Positions 39,663-47,893 are shown, counted from the first letter of the stretch. The stretch is 59,685 bases of DNA from Leptospira ellinghausenii (GCF_003114815.1 NZ_BFAZ01000004.1:1-59685), one strand, 5' to 3'. Program-made: numbers and translations. Notes: a model not told the origin generated them from the sequence alone.

Positions 39663-40035
39663 AACTTTGTACGAAGCTGAGTTCAGTGAACGATTGCGAA
39701 CCTACCTTTTGTTATCGGGAATTCAAAATGAATATAGTATTTCGAATACTCTTTCCCAATTTTTCCAAAACACTAACCTATCTTATGAGTGGGATAGGGA
39801 TTGGTCTCTTTGGATGGGTTATATAAACGCAAACAAAATTAGTATGGAATCTCCACTTCCATTCCCAAACAGAGCTTGGCAATTTGGTTCGATGGTCCCC
39901 AAGGATTCTGATTGGAAAACCGATCCTATCAAGTCAAAGGAATCCATCATCAGTTCCTTTAAACCCATCTTCGTTTTAGTTTCCATTTTCCTTTGGAGTG
40001 CCCTCTACTACCTCATCATCTTTAGGTTATTATGA
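39646..40035 (+). CDS. Small C-terminally membrane-anchored protein between opgG and opgH
   Basis: A 129-residue protein starting at ATG 39646, inside the end of opgG (17 bp overlap), and ending 4 bp into opgH. It has a polar N-terminal part with the pattern WDRDWSLWMGYINANKISM and one C-terminal membrane helix (IFVLVSIFLWSALYYLIIF). I do not recognise a family. Its tight overlap with both neighbours suggests a subunit of the glucan synthesis machinery, perhaps linking OpgG to OpgH at the membrane. Confidence 0.72.
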   Translation: MASPNKTLYEAEFSERLRTYLLLSGIQNEYSISNTLSQFFQNTNLSYEWDRDWSLWMGYINANKISMESPLPFPNRAWQFGSMVPKDSDWKTDPIKSKESIISSFKPIFVLVSIFLWSALYYLIIFRLL

Positions 40036-42074
40036 TCCAAATCCATCGAATTTTATTTTTTACAGTCTTCATGATACCCATCATCATTGGGCTCACTACC
40101 TTTGCCCAAATCATCTCCTTTGGTGGAGTTGAATTAACCGAATACTACCAATTCATCACCTTACTTTTTCTTTTGCCCATGTTATCCTATGGGGCAACCA
40201 CTTCTCTTTTTGGATTTTTGATTTCTCTTTTGAAACAGGGTGATCCATTACTCAAAGCAAAAAAAATCCCAGAGAAGGAATTGGACTTTCCAAGTATCGA
40301 TCGTGTCCCGGTTGCCCTTGTCATGCCAGTCTATGAAGAAAATGAAGTCTCGATCTTTGCAAGGATCAAAGTGATTTATGAATCACTCGAGAAATACCAC
40401 TCCCTTCCCAAATTAGATTTTTTTATCTTAAGTGATACAAGAACTCCTGAAAAATGGATCAAGGAAGAAGCTGCTTATCTTGAGTTATGTGAATCCACTG
40501 GGAACTATCAAAAATTCCATTACAGAAGGAGAAAAAGTAACCTCAACGGAAAGAGTGGTAACATCGCTGATTTTTGCCGTCGTTGGGGCAATCGATACGA
40601 GTGCATGATCATACTAGATGCTGATAGTTTGATGAGTGGAGAAATCATTGTCCAACTCATTGCGATGATGGAACAAAACCCAAGGGCAGGCATCATCCAA
40701 ACCAATTCTAAATTATTCCGTGCCACAACTCTCTTTCAAAAATTAACTGAATTTTCCTCCTATCTCTTTAGTTCTTATTTCTTAAAAGGTGCTAGTTTTT
40801 GGCAGATCAATGCCAACAGTTATTGGGGCCATAATGCCATCTTACGCATCAAACCCTTTATGGAATACTGCGCTCTCCCTCATCTCCCTGAATATGGTGG
40901 GCTTGGTGGAAAAATCTTAAGCCATGATACAGTCGAAGCAAGCCTCATGCGAAAGGCTGGATACGAAGTCTTATGTGCTTATGAACTCGAAGGAAGTTAC
41001 GAAGAGAATCCACCAAATATCATCGATGTGTTAAAACGAGACCAGAGGTGGTGCCAAGGGAATTTACAACATTTTTGGTTTTTATTTGGAAAGAAAATTC
41101 CCTTTATCAATCGAATCCACATTTTAAATGGAATTTTATCTTACCTCAATTCACCCATATGGTTATGTTATATCCTACTTAGTTTGTGGAATTATATCGA
41201 AGAAAGTAAGTTCCTAAACTACTCCATGCTTCCTGAAGAGTTCGAATACTTTAAAGCACAGATTTATGACCCTTTATATTTAAAACTTTTGTATCTTTCC
41301 TTACTCCTACTCTTTTTGCCTAGGGTTCTCAGTTACTTAAGTTTACCGTTAAAACAAATCTTCCTAAAGTTTCCGGCCTTCTTTTTAGAGACTTTATTTT
41401 CTATTCTCATCGCACCTATCTATATGATTTACCATAGCATTTTTGTGGTGTCTATCTTCTTAAACAAAAAGATCTCCTGGGGACCCCAGAATCGGGATGC
41501 GGAATCAAGTTACCCTTTCTCCTATGTGGTTTCTTCCTTTTTTGGAATCACCATCCTGGGGCTTGTTTCTGCTTATATCAGTTACTCTTATTCTCTGATG
41601 TTATTTTTCTTAACGATGCCCATTTGGATTGGTTGGACTCTTTCCATCCCACTTGTAATGTTCACAAGCCGCGAACAAAAATCCTTACACTCGTTTTTTG
41701 ATCTCTCGTACTGGAAACCCACTCGTGGTCTCACAAACAATTTGAGAGAAGAGCTCACTCGCAGTGATGAAAAACGAATGGAAGGAAAAGAAATTTTTTA
41801 TGCACTTGTGCACCCAGTTTTCCACAAGAAACACAAACAATTACAAGGGAACAAATCTTACCGCTCCAAAGTTTCGGACTCAATTACACATGATTTCGAA
41901 ATCTTACTGGAACAAGGACCAAAACAATTGGACCGAAAAAAATTACTCAACATCCTTTCCAATCGTGAATTATTAGATTTATTTTTTCAAAAATTTTGGA
42001 CCTCAGAAAAATCCAAATGGGGAGAGTATTGGAAAGAGATTTGGGAAGAGATCAACCCATCTTCTTTTCCATAA
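40032..42074 (+). CDS. opgH: OpgH/MdoH glucan glucosyltransferase
   Basis: A 680-residue inner-membrane family-2 glycosyltransferase that builds the beta-glucan backbone from UDP-glucose and passes it to the periplasm. Two N-terminal helices are followed by the catalytic domain with VALVMPVYEENE, a DAD motif (MIILDADSLMSG), LSHDTVEASLMRKAGYEVL and QRWCQGNLQH (QxxRW), then several C-terminal helices. It is shorter than Escherichia coli OpgH (847), mainly from a shorter N-terminal extension. Forms a unit with opgG and the small membrane gene. The 3' end overlaps the convergent hydrolase gene by 23 bp. Confidence 0.93.
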   Translation: MIQIHRILFFTVFMIPIIIGLTTFAQIISFGGVELTEYYQFITLLFLLPMLSYGATTSLFGFLISLLKQGDPLLKAKKIPEKELDFPSIDRVPVALVMPVYEENEVSIFARIKVIYESLEKYHSLPKLDFFILSDTRTPEKWIKEEAAYLELCESTGNYQKFHYRRRKSNLNGKSGNIADFCRRWGNRYECMIILDADSLMSGEIIVQLIAMMEQNPRAGIIQTNSKLFRATTLFQKLTEFSSYLFSSYFLKGASFWQINANSYWGHNAILRIKPFMEYCALPHLPEYGGLGGKILSHDTVEASLMRKAGYEVLCAYELEGSYEENPPNIIDVLKRDQRWCQGNLQHFWFLFGKKIPFINRIHILNGILSYLNSPIWLCYILLSLWNYIEESKFLNYSMLPEEFEYFKAQIYDPLYLKLLYLSLLLLFLPRVLSYLSLPLKQIFLKFPAFFLETLFSILIAPIYMIYHSIFVVSIFLNKKISWGPQNRDAESSYPFSYVVSSFFGITILGLVSAYISYSYSLMLFFLTMPIWIGWTLSIPLVMFTSREQKSLHSFFDLSYWKPTRGLTNNLREELTRSDEKRMEGKEIFYALVHPVFHKKHKQLQGNKSYRSKVSDSITHDFEILLEQGPKQLDRKKLLNILSNRELLDLFFQKFWTSEKSKWGEYWKEIWEEINPSSFP

Positions 42075-43017
42075 TCCTCCAATAATAAGAAGATCGTTTC
42101 CAGTCTTCAATAAAACCACAGTGACCACCTTTTGCTTCAATGACCACATCGATGTAAGCTGAACTTGGAATTTCTGTGAACTCTTTCCATGGTATGACTG
42201 GATCATCCATAGATGTCAAAATGGTCGTTGGGACTTTGATGGTTCTGAAAAAAAGATCGGACAAAGTATACGATAAAAAGTATTCATCTACAGAACGAAA
42301 CTGAGAAAACTCCTTCACCATTTTTTCTGTTAACTCCATGACCGATTGGTATTTATCCAAATCATGAAAGGAATACAAATGGGGAAACAGTTGTCCTTTT
42401 TTCTCTAAAGATGATTTCCATGAATTTAAAAAATATTTCCGTAGGAATGGATGCTCATCCATTTTGATGGTGGCCCGTTTTGGATCAAGAGCTGGGCTAA
42501 AGGCAAAACAATGTTTGAGCCCTGGGATTTTCTCTTCCGCTTTTGCCGTACTATGTTTGCCCGCCATTCTTAAAACAAAATTTCCACCCAGGGAAAACCC
42601 AGCCAAATACACGGGAAGTTTGGACTTCACTGACTTTGCTAATGTGAGTACCGCATCATATGTTTCTTCGAGTAAACTTCCGTTAAAGATCCCTTCGTTT
42701 AAATGGTGGGTGTCTCCGTGGTCTCGGAGATTCAACCGATAGACAGAATAATCTTTTGCTAAAAAATGTTTGGTGGTCCGAATGATGTAGCTGGAATGGA
42801 TACTCCCTTCCCAACCATGCACCAAAATCACAATGCCTTTCGGACTTGGAACGTCATGAATCCTTGCAAGGAGTGTGACTCCTTTTTTTGTTCTGACCGA
42901 TCTCCACTCTCCTTCGAGATTTTTCCCATACGATTTGTCTGCCTTTGACTTAAAGGAAGCCATAAAGGACTGCACCATGGGGCCTGAAAAAAAAGGGATT
43001 GGTTTGAATAAACTCAT
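42052..43017 (-). CDS. YheT-like alpha/beta hydrolase
   Basis: A 321-residue alpha/beta hydrolase of the YheT/AB-hydrolase-4 group. Oxyanion region VILVHGWEGS, nucleophile elbow AGFSLGGNFVL, Asp in TSMDDPVIPW and the catalytic His in KGGHCGFIED are all visible. The substrate of YheT-type proteins is not settled; ester hydrolysis is expected. No signal peptide. The 3' end overlaps opgH by 23 bp in convergent orientation. Confidence 0.87.
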   Translation of the reverse strand: MSLFKPIPFFSGPMVQSFMASFKSKADKSYGKNLEGEWRSVRTKKGVTLLARIHDVPSPKGIVILVHGWEGSIHSSYIIRTTKHFLAKDYSVYRLNLRDHGDTHHLNEGIFNGSLLEETYDAVLTLAKSVKSKLPVYLAGFSLGGNFVLRMAGKHSTAKAEEKIPGLKHCFAFSPALDPKRATIKMDEHPFLRKYFLNSWKSSLEKKGQLFPHLYSFHDLDKYQSVMELTEKMVKEFSQFRSVDEYFLSYTLSDLFFRTIKVPTTILTSMDDPVIPWKEFTEIPSSAYIDVVIEAKGGHCGFIEDWKRSSYYWRIMEKKMG

Positions 43018-43133
43018 TTTGGTTAGTTCCTAATCTGAAACGAAACTGTTATTTTTCAATAAATTAACAAAACCCCATCCTCATGGATGACTCTTTCCAT
43101 TGACAAAGGCTTCTCAATGGTTACAATTCCAAC

Positions 43134-43580
43134 ATGAGATTCTTAACCATTTCACTTCTTCTTTTTCTCTTCAATTGCCACACTTATACCCCTTGGAAAT
43201 CCGGATGGAAACAAAAAGATGGATCCGAAGTATTTTATGCAGCAGTCTCTGCAAAAGCGAGTGAACAAGCGATTGAATCTGGTAGTTTAGCAATGCGAAG
43301 AACCACTTGCGTAAACGCAACAAACCTTCTTTCCACTTCACCTAAACTAACAAGCATTTTGTTAGAGAATGAATCCGTAGAGCTCTCAGAAACAGAAATC
43401 AAAGACTTGGGGCGCCTGATCGCTTCTCACAAAATCAAACCCAAACAAGATTCTTGCCAATCGGAAGAAGGAGGTTTTTTTCTCCCAAGCCCAGCATGGG
43501 AAAATTGCCAATGTTTGTACCTCATTGAATACCCAGGTGGCAGATCCCAATTCCGCCAAGACATCACCCAAGTCAAATAA
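43134..43580 (+). CDS. Small lipoprotein
   Basis: A 148-residue lipoprotein with signal FLTISLLLFLFNC and lipidated Cys15. The mature part begins HTYTPWKSGWKQKDGSEVFY and carries four more cysteines. The pattern AAVSAKASEQAIESGSLAMRRTTC is reminiscent of LPP20-like lipoproteins, where a similar helix occurs, but this is weak. Function unknown. Confidence 0.75.
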   Translation: MRFLTISLLLFLFNCHTYTPWKSGWKQKDGSEVFYAAVSAKASEQAIESGSLAMRRTTCVNATNLLSTSPKLTSILLENESVELSETEIKDLGRLIASHKIKPKQDSCQSEEGGFFLPSPAWENCQCLYLIEYPGGRSQFRQDITQVK

Positions 43581-43583
43581 CCT

Positions 43584-44168
43584 CTAAGATTTCGGGGTGG
43601 CAAGCCAACGTTCCCAATAGCGTTGTTGTAACCCCGTTAGTTCTTCCGGACTTTTCAGTTTGGCAAGGGACAACCTAGTTGAATCAGACATTGTCTCTGC
43701 CATCCACCGTTTGAACTCTCGCCACTTTTCTTCAGCCGATGGTTCTCGTTTCATATGTATATGGTTTTGTTTTTGTACTGTATGATAAGAGGTCGTACTC
43801 CGAACCAATTCTGCCTTGGATGCGTTTCCAACACTCTCCCCTACTCGCTTCGCACCCTGATCCAATTGATTCAGCCTTGGACTATCTTCCGAACCTTTCA
43901 TTTCTTGCAATACGGGTTTTAAAAATCGTTTCCTACCATCAAAGCGAGTTTGCACAAGGAGGCCTTTCGCTTTCAACTGCGAGACCAACCTAGAAATTGT
44001 ATCCGCTTTCAAATGCAGTATCTTTGCAAAATACTCATTGGATGCATAACAACCTTCCTTTGCATCCAATGATACAATTTCAGCATACAATCGAATTTGA
44101 TTCGGATTTAAATCCAAATCATACATCCATTGTGCTACCCAAACTCCCGTTCTCTCTTTCCCTTTCAT
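43584..44168 (-). CDS. Winged-helix protein, candidate replication protein (paralogue A)
   Basis: About 194 residues from the ATG at 44168. A winged-helix domain covers residues 5-90: VWVAQWMYDLDLNPNQIRLYAEIVS, then YASNEYFAKILHLKADTISR and FDGRKRFLKPVLQ. A linker leads to a short C-terminal region (EFKRWMAETMSDSTRLSLAKLKSPEEL). The protein at 47090 has the same architecture and many identical residues, so they are paralogues flanking parAB in opposite orientation. HTH proteins of this sort are common replication or copy-control proteins of phages and plasmids. Assignment as Rep is inference. Confidence 0.7.
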   Translation of the reverse strand: MKGKERTGVWVAQWMYDLDLNPNQIRLYAEIVSLDAKEGCYASNEYFAKILHLKADTISRLVSQLKAKGLLVQTRFDGRKRFLKPVLQEMKGSEDSPRLNQLDQGAKRVGESVGNASKAELVRSTTSYHTVQKQNHIHMKREPSAEEKWREFKRWMAETMSDSTRLSLAKLKSPEELTGLQQRYWERWLATPKS

Positions 44169-44274
44169 CCTTCCTCTCTTATCCAACAGAGACCTTCGGT
44201 GCCCAAAAAACAAAATGTTCTTTGGATTTTTCCGTTACGAAGAAAGCAAAGCTATCGCAACGGTTGATTCATTC

Positions 44275-44297
44275 GGAAGTTTTTTAAAAACGTCCAT
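44275..44297 (-). promoter_or_regulatory. Dyad motif upstream of rep-like gene A
   Basis: On the minus strand ATGGACG-TTTTTAAAAAA-CTTCC, a partly palindromic motif 107 bp before the start at 44168. A near-identical motif lies upstream of the second rep-like gene at 46913-46934. Confidence 0.5.
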
Positions 44298-44801
44298 GTT
44301 TGGAATTCATAGGAATCCCAGGTGATGTATGTTGCGGTATATTGTGGAAGACCGCACAAGAGTATGAGGACACTCGCCCCTACTCTCTTGCTTCTAATCA
44401 CCAGAATGGATTTTTTTGTCAAGCCTAATGCGACATAATATCTATATGCCAAATCTCTCAAATTTCAGACTCTTTGGTAACGAACTTGATTTTGAATAGG
44501 GGAGGGAAGAGAGTCTTTCTGGACTGCTTCCACACAATCCAGAAAGTTTACATCACCCAGTGAAAGGGTTGAGATAATCTTAAAACTGATCCAAAATAGT
44601 ACAAGAATTTTTCTATTCCCATCCTCATTTTTTCTCTTTCTTTGGGCGCATCGAATCTTCCCATTCCAAAACTTTCGTTCCAAAACGACCAAGCTCTTCG
44701 CTCCAAACGATAACCCTTCAGGTTACCGTTTTCCACTACGATCCTTTGCGCAGGGACATCCTACTCTACCAAACTTCTTGAATTGATGATCCAGTCACAA
44801 G

Positions 44802-44815
44802 GTACGCCGGCGTAC
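44802..44815. promoter_or_regulatory. Candidate parS or ParAB operator, copy 1
   Basis: GTACGCCGGCGTAC is a perfect 14-bp palindrome 71 bp before parA. The same core recurs between parA and parB and nowhere else that I could find in the window. It differs from the chromosomal parS consensus. Confidence 0.7.
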
Positions 44816-44821
44816 TTTTTA

Positions 44822-44847
44822 AAAATTAAATCTAAAAATTTAATTTT
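44822..44847. repeat. AT-rich inverted repeat before parA
   Basis: AAAATTAAAT and ATTTAATTTT form a perfect 10-bp dyad with a 6-nt loop, directly after palindrome copy 1. It could be a DNA-unwinding element or part of the parA promoter. Confidence 0.5.
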
Positions 44848-44886
44848 CATTGCATCCAAAAGTAGGAACCAAAAAATAAATCTGCA

Positions 44887-45618
44887 ATGAAAATCATTAC
44901 TGTTGCCAATATCAAAGGTGGAACCTCCAAATCCACCACTGCAATTCACCTCGCACTTGCTCTTTCCAAAAAAGGTTCTACTCTTGCCATTGATATGGAC
45001 CCGCAAGCGGACCTTTCCGACTTCTTTTTCCCCGAGGAACCAGTTGAGTTTTTTGACTCTGGGAATACGTTGTCCGTCTTAAATGCAGAAACCACTCTCG
45101 CCGAATCGATTAAAAAATCAAATAATGTAGATGTGCTACCTTCTATCATAGAACTCTCCGATTTGAGTTACCTTGCCTCCAAAGATTTTTCCATCATCCC
45201 AAGACTAAAGAATGTTCTTTCGAAAACTAAATACGACTACGTTGTCATAGACACACCCGGATCTGGTTCCTCTGAAAACATCACATCCTACTTACCAGCT
45301 TCAGTAATTCTTGTTCCGGTTACTCCCTCCAAATGGGCTGTCCGCACCGTTGCCCAAGTATTAAAAAAAGTAAGCGAAGCAGAAAGATTCGATGAACAAA
45401 GCAAAAAAAAGTCTGTAATGATCCTCCCCTCTCAGTGGGGAACATCCCAAAAACAAATGGATCTTTTGGATAAATTAAGAAACATCAAATCTCTAAAAAT
45501 TCTAGAACCGATCCCAAAAAACGAAGGTATTAGGGACCGAACAGAGACTGGTAAACCTCTTCAAGAAGGAAGTGCTCCTTGGAAAGCTTTCGAAAATTTA
45601 GCGGAGATTCTTAAATAA
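44887..45618 (+). CDS. parA: ParA partition ATPase
   Basis: A 243-residue ParA/Soj-type ATPase. The deviant Walker A is KGGTSKST with the signature lysine near residue 11, Walker A' is AIDMDPQADLSD, and Walker B is YVVIDTPGSGS. There is no N-terminal HTH, so it is the short type that cannot itself act as a repressor. ParA moves ParB-bound DNA along the nucleoid. Located next to parB with a perfect palindrome in the 29-bp gap, and another copy upstream. Confidence 0.95.
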   Translation: MKIITVANIKGGTSKSTTAIHLALALSKKGSTLAIDMDPQADLSDFFFPEEPVEFFDSGNTLSVLNAETTLAESIKKSNNVDVLPSIIELSDLSYLASKDFSIIPRLKNVLSKTKYDYVVIDTPGSGSSENITSYLPASVILVPVTPSKWAVRTVAQVLKKVSEAERFDEQSKKKSVMILPSQWGTSQKQMDLLDKLRNIKSLKILEPIPKNEGIRDRTETGKPLQEGSAPWKAFENLAEILK

Positions 45619-45635
45619 GGTACGCCGGCGTACCT
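45618..45635. promoter_or_regulatory. Candidate parS or ParAB operator, copy 2
   Basis: AGGTACGCCGGCGTACCT is a perfect 18-bp palindrome that overlaps the parA stop codon and lies 12 bp before the parB start. It contains the same 14-bp core as the copy upstream of parA. Confidence 0.75.
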
Positions 45636-45647
45636 GAAACAAAAATT

Positions 45648-46526
45648 ATGAAAAACAAAACTAACTTCAATCCTGCAGATATTCTATCCAAAGCTTCCAA
45701 CAGAACATCCTCACTCAATCCATTTTTAAGTTCTGAAAACGCAAACCAACACCAGACCATTGATATTCCAATGGATCAAATCATCACAGAAAACAATCCT
45801 AGAAAAACGTTTAATGATGCCAGCATACGAGAACTTGCCGACTCCATATCCCAATATGGGTTACTACAACCTATTGTGGTCAGAAAAAAGGCAGGTAAGT
45901 ATGAACTCATCAACGGAGAAAGAAGATACCGCGCTCACAAACTACTTAAATCCAAAACGATTCCTGCTGTAGTCAAAAACGTAGAACAAATCGACATCAC
46001 AAAATTACCAGAAATCAAACTGGTTGAAAACCTCCAAAGAGAAGACTTATCAGAATCTGACCTTGCCCTATCCCTCCAAGAGCTAAAAAATAGGCACAAG
46101 GAAACCAACGAACAATTAGCAAAAAGAATTCATAAATCGGCACAGTGGGTAAAAACTAAAATCGCACATGCTGAGATTTTAAAGGAAACGAGCCTTAACG
46201 CAAATGTAGATAAATCTCATCCCATTTACCAAATCCCAACGAGCCTATTCACTGAAATTGCTCCACTCGATGTTTCAAATCGCAAAAAAGCCATTGATTA
46301 CCTCATCAAAGGTCTCGAGAAAAAAGGTGACTTCCCTTCCAGAAATGACCTTCGTGAATACGTACGACCCCTAAAACCGACCAAACCATCCAAAACAAAA
46401 CCGAAACTCAAACAACTAGAACTAAAAGATTTAAAATCAAAATTAGCGAAAATCAAAGAAAAGATTTCTGTTTTACAAAATGAAAAGGCAATCTTAGAAG
46501 AAACAATTCGAAAGTATAAGAAGTAA
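45648..46526 (+). CDS. parB: ParB-type partition protein
   Basis: A 292-residue ParB protein. The N-terminal CTPase/ParB box shows IPMDQIITENNPRKTF and LINGERRYRAHKLL near residues 40-105, then LVENLQREDLSESDLALSLQ. A central HTH follows (TNEQLAKRIHKSAQWVKTKIAHAE), and the C-terminus is a predicted coiled coil (KDLKSKLAKIKEKISVLQNEKAI) for dimerisation. ParB loads at parS and spreads. The palindromes flanking parA are the natural candidates for its site. Confidence 0.94.
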   Translation: MKNKTNFNPADILSKASNRTSSLNPFLSSENANQHQTIDIPMDQIITENNPRKTFNDASIRELADSISQYGLLQPIVVRKKAGKYELINGERRYRAHKLLKSKTIPAVVKNVEQIDITKLPEIKLVENLQREDLSESDLALSLQELKNRHKETNEQLAKRIHKSAQWVKTKIAHAEILKETSLNANVDKSHPIYQIPTSLFTEIAPLDVSNRKKAIDYLIKGLEKKGDFPSRNDLREYVRPLKPTKPSKTKPKLKQLELKDLKSKLAKIKEKISVLQNEKAILEETIRKYKK

Positions 46527-46912
46527 AGATGGTTCAAAAACGAATTCAGATCGGTAACTTTTTTTAAGGTTTAAATAGAAAAAAACTTGTACTGTTTTCC
46601 AATATAAACTATCTTGTACTCAATCCTTAACTGGGTTGAACAAAAACCCTGGGAAGTGTGGTAGCAACCCAGGGACTTTTCCAACACAAAAAATCCTCTC
46701 ATCCAAACCTTAGTAAACCTCTCCGGTCCAGTCCCAATCCTCTTACACTCCCCCCAAGGTCCTAATGAGACCCAAGGAGAATTATGTCTCATTTTTTCCA
46801 TTGACAAATTGGAGAGATCTGTACATGTAGGGAACGTTCGGGGCACACAACCGGACACGGCTCTACCACTTATGCCGTTTTAGTTCAACCCGGAATTTTA
46901 CCAAAAGTTCCG

Positions 46913-46934
46913 ATGGACGTTCGTAAGAACTTCC
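46913..46934 (+). promoter_or_regulatory. Dyad motif upstream of rep-like gene B
   Basis: ATGGACG-TTCGTAAGAA-CTTCC with an internal GTTC/GAAC dyad, 156 bp before the start at 47090. It matches the motif upstream of the paralogous gene (44275-44297, minus strand) at both ends. Confidence 0.5.
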
Positions 46935-47009
46935 AAAACGTTTCTTCTTTCTATGACCGAAGGTTTGTTTGCTTTCATGCAAAACTTCAGATCATGAGAG
47001 TAGGGGACA

Positions 47010-47058
47010 ATACATCCTTGCGATGTATCGGCTAAATATAACCAAACACTCGTAGCCG
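47010..47058 (+). promoter_or_regulatory. Leader hairpins before rep-like gene B
   Basis: ATACATC/GATGTAT (47010-47028, 5-nt loop) is directly followed by CGGCTA/TAGCCG (47029-47058, 18-nt loop). Both stems are perfect, and the second ends 31 bp before the ATG, where they could control translation. Confidence 0.45.
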
Positions 47059-47089
47059 GAGTTGTGTGGGTTTGGAAAAGGAACCTAAA

Positions 47090-47683
47090 ATGAAAACAAA
47101 CCGAAAAGGAATATGGATCCCCGTTTGGATTGAAAACCTAAACTTATCCCATAGCCAAACAAAACTGTTTGCTGAAATTGTTTCCTTGCATGACAACGGT
47201 GGTTGTTTTGCATCGAATCGTTACTTCAGTGAAATCCTTGGGCTCAAAGCAGATACCATTTCGAGACTCATCACATCACTGAAAAAACTAGGGATACTAG
47301 AACAAACTGGTTTTGATGGAAGGAGACGATTTTTAAAACCCATCCTTCAATTCCAACCACAAGGCCCGGAAAAAAATCCAAGTCTTACACCAGAAACAAA
47401 GGGCATTAAAATCCAAACCAACACCGCAAAGGATTCCAAACCAGCATTGGATTCTTGTTACGTCCCTAGTAGTACAGTACAATTAAAGAATAAGGTACAT
47501 ACAAAAACTTCGTTTGAAGAATTTAAAATTTGGAGCGAAAGAAGTTTGTCCCATTCTACGTTTTCCAAAATTTCACATTTAACTTCGCCAGATTGTTTGG
47601 AAGAAGGTTTACAACGGATTTGGAAGCAGTGGATGGAAAAAACAAAAATGAATTCGAATCGGTTTCAGGTAGGGATTGTATGA
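47090..47683 (+). CDS. Winged-helix protein, candidate replication protein (paralogue B)
   Basis: About 197 residues from the ATG at 47090; the longer frame from 47066 adds eight residues with no support. The winged helix shows NLNLSHSQTKLFAEIVSL, then FASNRYFSEILGLKADTISR and FDGRRRFLKPILQ, and the C-terminal part SPDCLEEGLQRIWKQWMEK parallels paralogue A. Its stop overlaps the start of a 62-residue gene as ATGA. Placement beside parAB and the structured leader favour a replication or copy-control role; this is inference. Confidence 0.72.
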   Translation: MKTNRKGIWIPVWIENLNLSHSQTKLFAEIVSLHDNGGCFASNRYFSEILGLKADTISRLITSLKKLGILEQTGFDGRRRFLKPILQFQPQGPEKNPSLTPETKGIKIQTNTAKDSKPALDSCYVPSSTVQLKNKVHTKTSFEEFKIWSERSLSHSTFSKISHLTSPDCLEEGLQRIWKQWMEKTKMNSNRFQVGIV

Positions 47684-47868
47684 AACTCTATCGGCATAAA
47701 AAAACGGGGAATTTGTACTTACAACTCGATGAAGTGAAAAATTGTACCAATGCAAATGATGGACAAAAAATGTTTTTCTACACGGAATATGGGAAAGAAA
47801 ATCCAATGAAGTTTGTGAGAGAAATCTCTGAATTTTTGGAGAAATTTGAGGAAGTGAAACTCTCTTAA
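47680..47868 (+). CDS. Small protein coupled to rep-like gene B
   Basis: A 62-residue protein starting MKLYRHKKTGNLYLQLDEV, with the ATG overlapping the stop of rep-like gene B by 4 bp. The shape 'K-x-Y-x-H...G..Y' and the later FYTEYG and FVREISEFLEKF are loosely like DUF1653 proteins, but the match is too weak to assign. There is no counterpart next to rep-like gene A. Translational coupling suggests a role in replication control. Confidence 0.65.
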   Translation: MKLYRHKKTGNLYLQLDEVKNCTNANDGQKMFFYTEYGKENPMKFVREISEFLEKFEEVKLS

Positions 47869-47893
47869 ATTGGATCGTTCTTAAGTGAAAGTT

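Larger units (their letters stand above)
44169..44886. other. Intergenic region between rep-like gene A and parA; candidate origin/centromere area
   Basis: The 718 bp contain no convincing gene. They hold, from left: ACCTTCGGT (44192-44200) and a GGAAG...CGTCCAT motif (44275-44297) shared with the region upstream of the other rep-like gene; a TAACC/GGTTA hairpin near 44711; the palindrome at 44802-44815; and an AT-rich 10-bp dyad at 44822-44847. An origin of replication would fit here, but no iteron array was seen. Confidence 0.5.
46527..47089. other. Structured intergenic region between parB and rep-like gene B
   Basis: No gene is supported in these 563 bp. Two mutually exclusive stems occur just after parB: CTGGGTTG (46631-46638) pairs with CAACCCAG (46665-46672), while CCCTGGG (46647-46653) pairs with CCCAGGG (46668-46674). 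Further right are the motif shared with rep-like gene A (46913-46934), ACCGAAGGT (46956-46964), and two leader hairpins at 47010-47028 and 47029-47058. The layout is what a regulated rep leader or antisense RNA locus could look like. Confidence 0.5.

Noticed and set aside
44465..44736. Two overlapping minus-strand frames (75 and 62 residues) upstream of parA
   Set aside because: They lie in the candidate origin region, have different frames and no recognisable motif.
44169..44886. DnaA-box or iteron array marking an origin
   Set aside because: Only one loose match (TTATCCAAC near 44179) and no repeated iterons could be seen, so no origin feature is claimed.
46571..46858. 95-residue minus-strand frame between parB and rep-like gene B
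   Set aside because: It covers the alternative hairpins and has no domain; structured non-coding DNA is the better reading.
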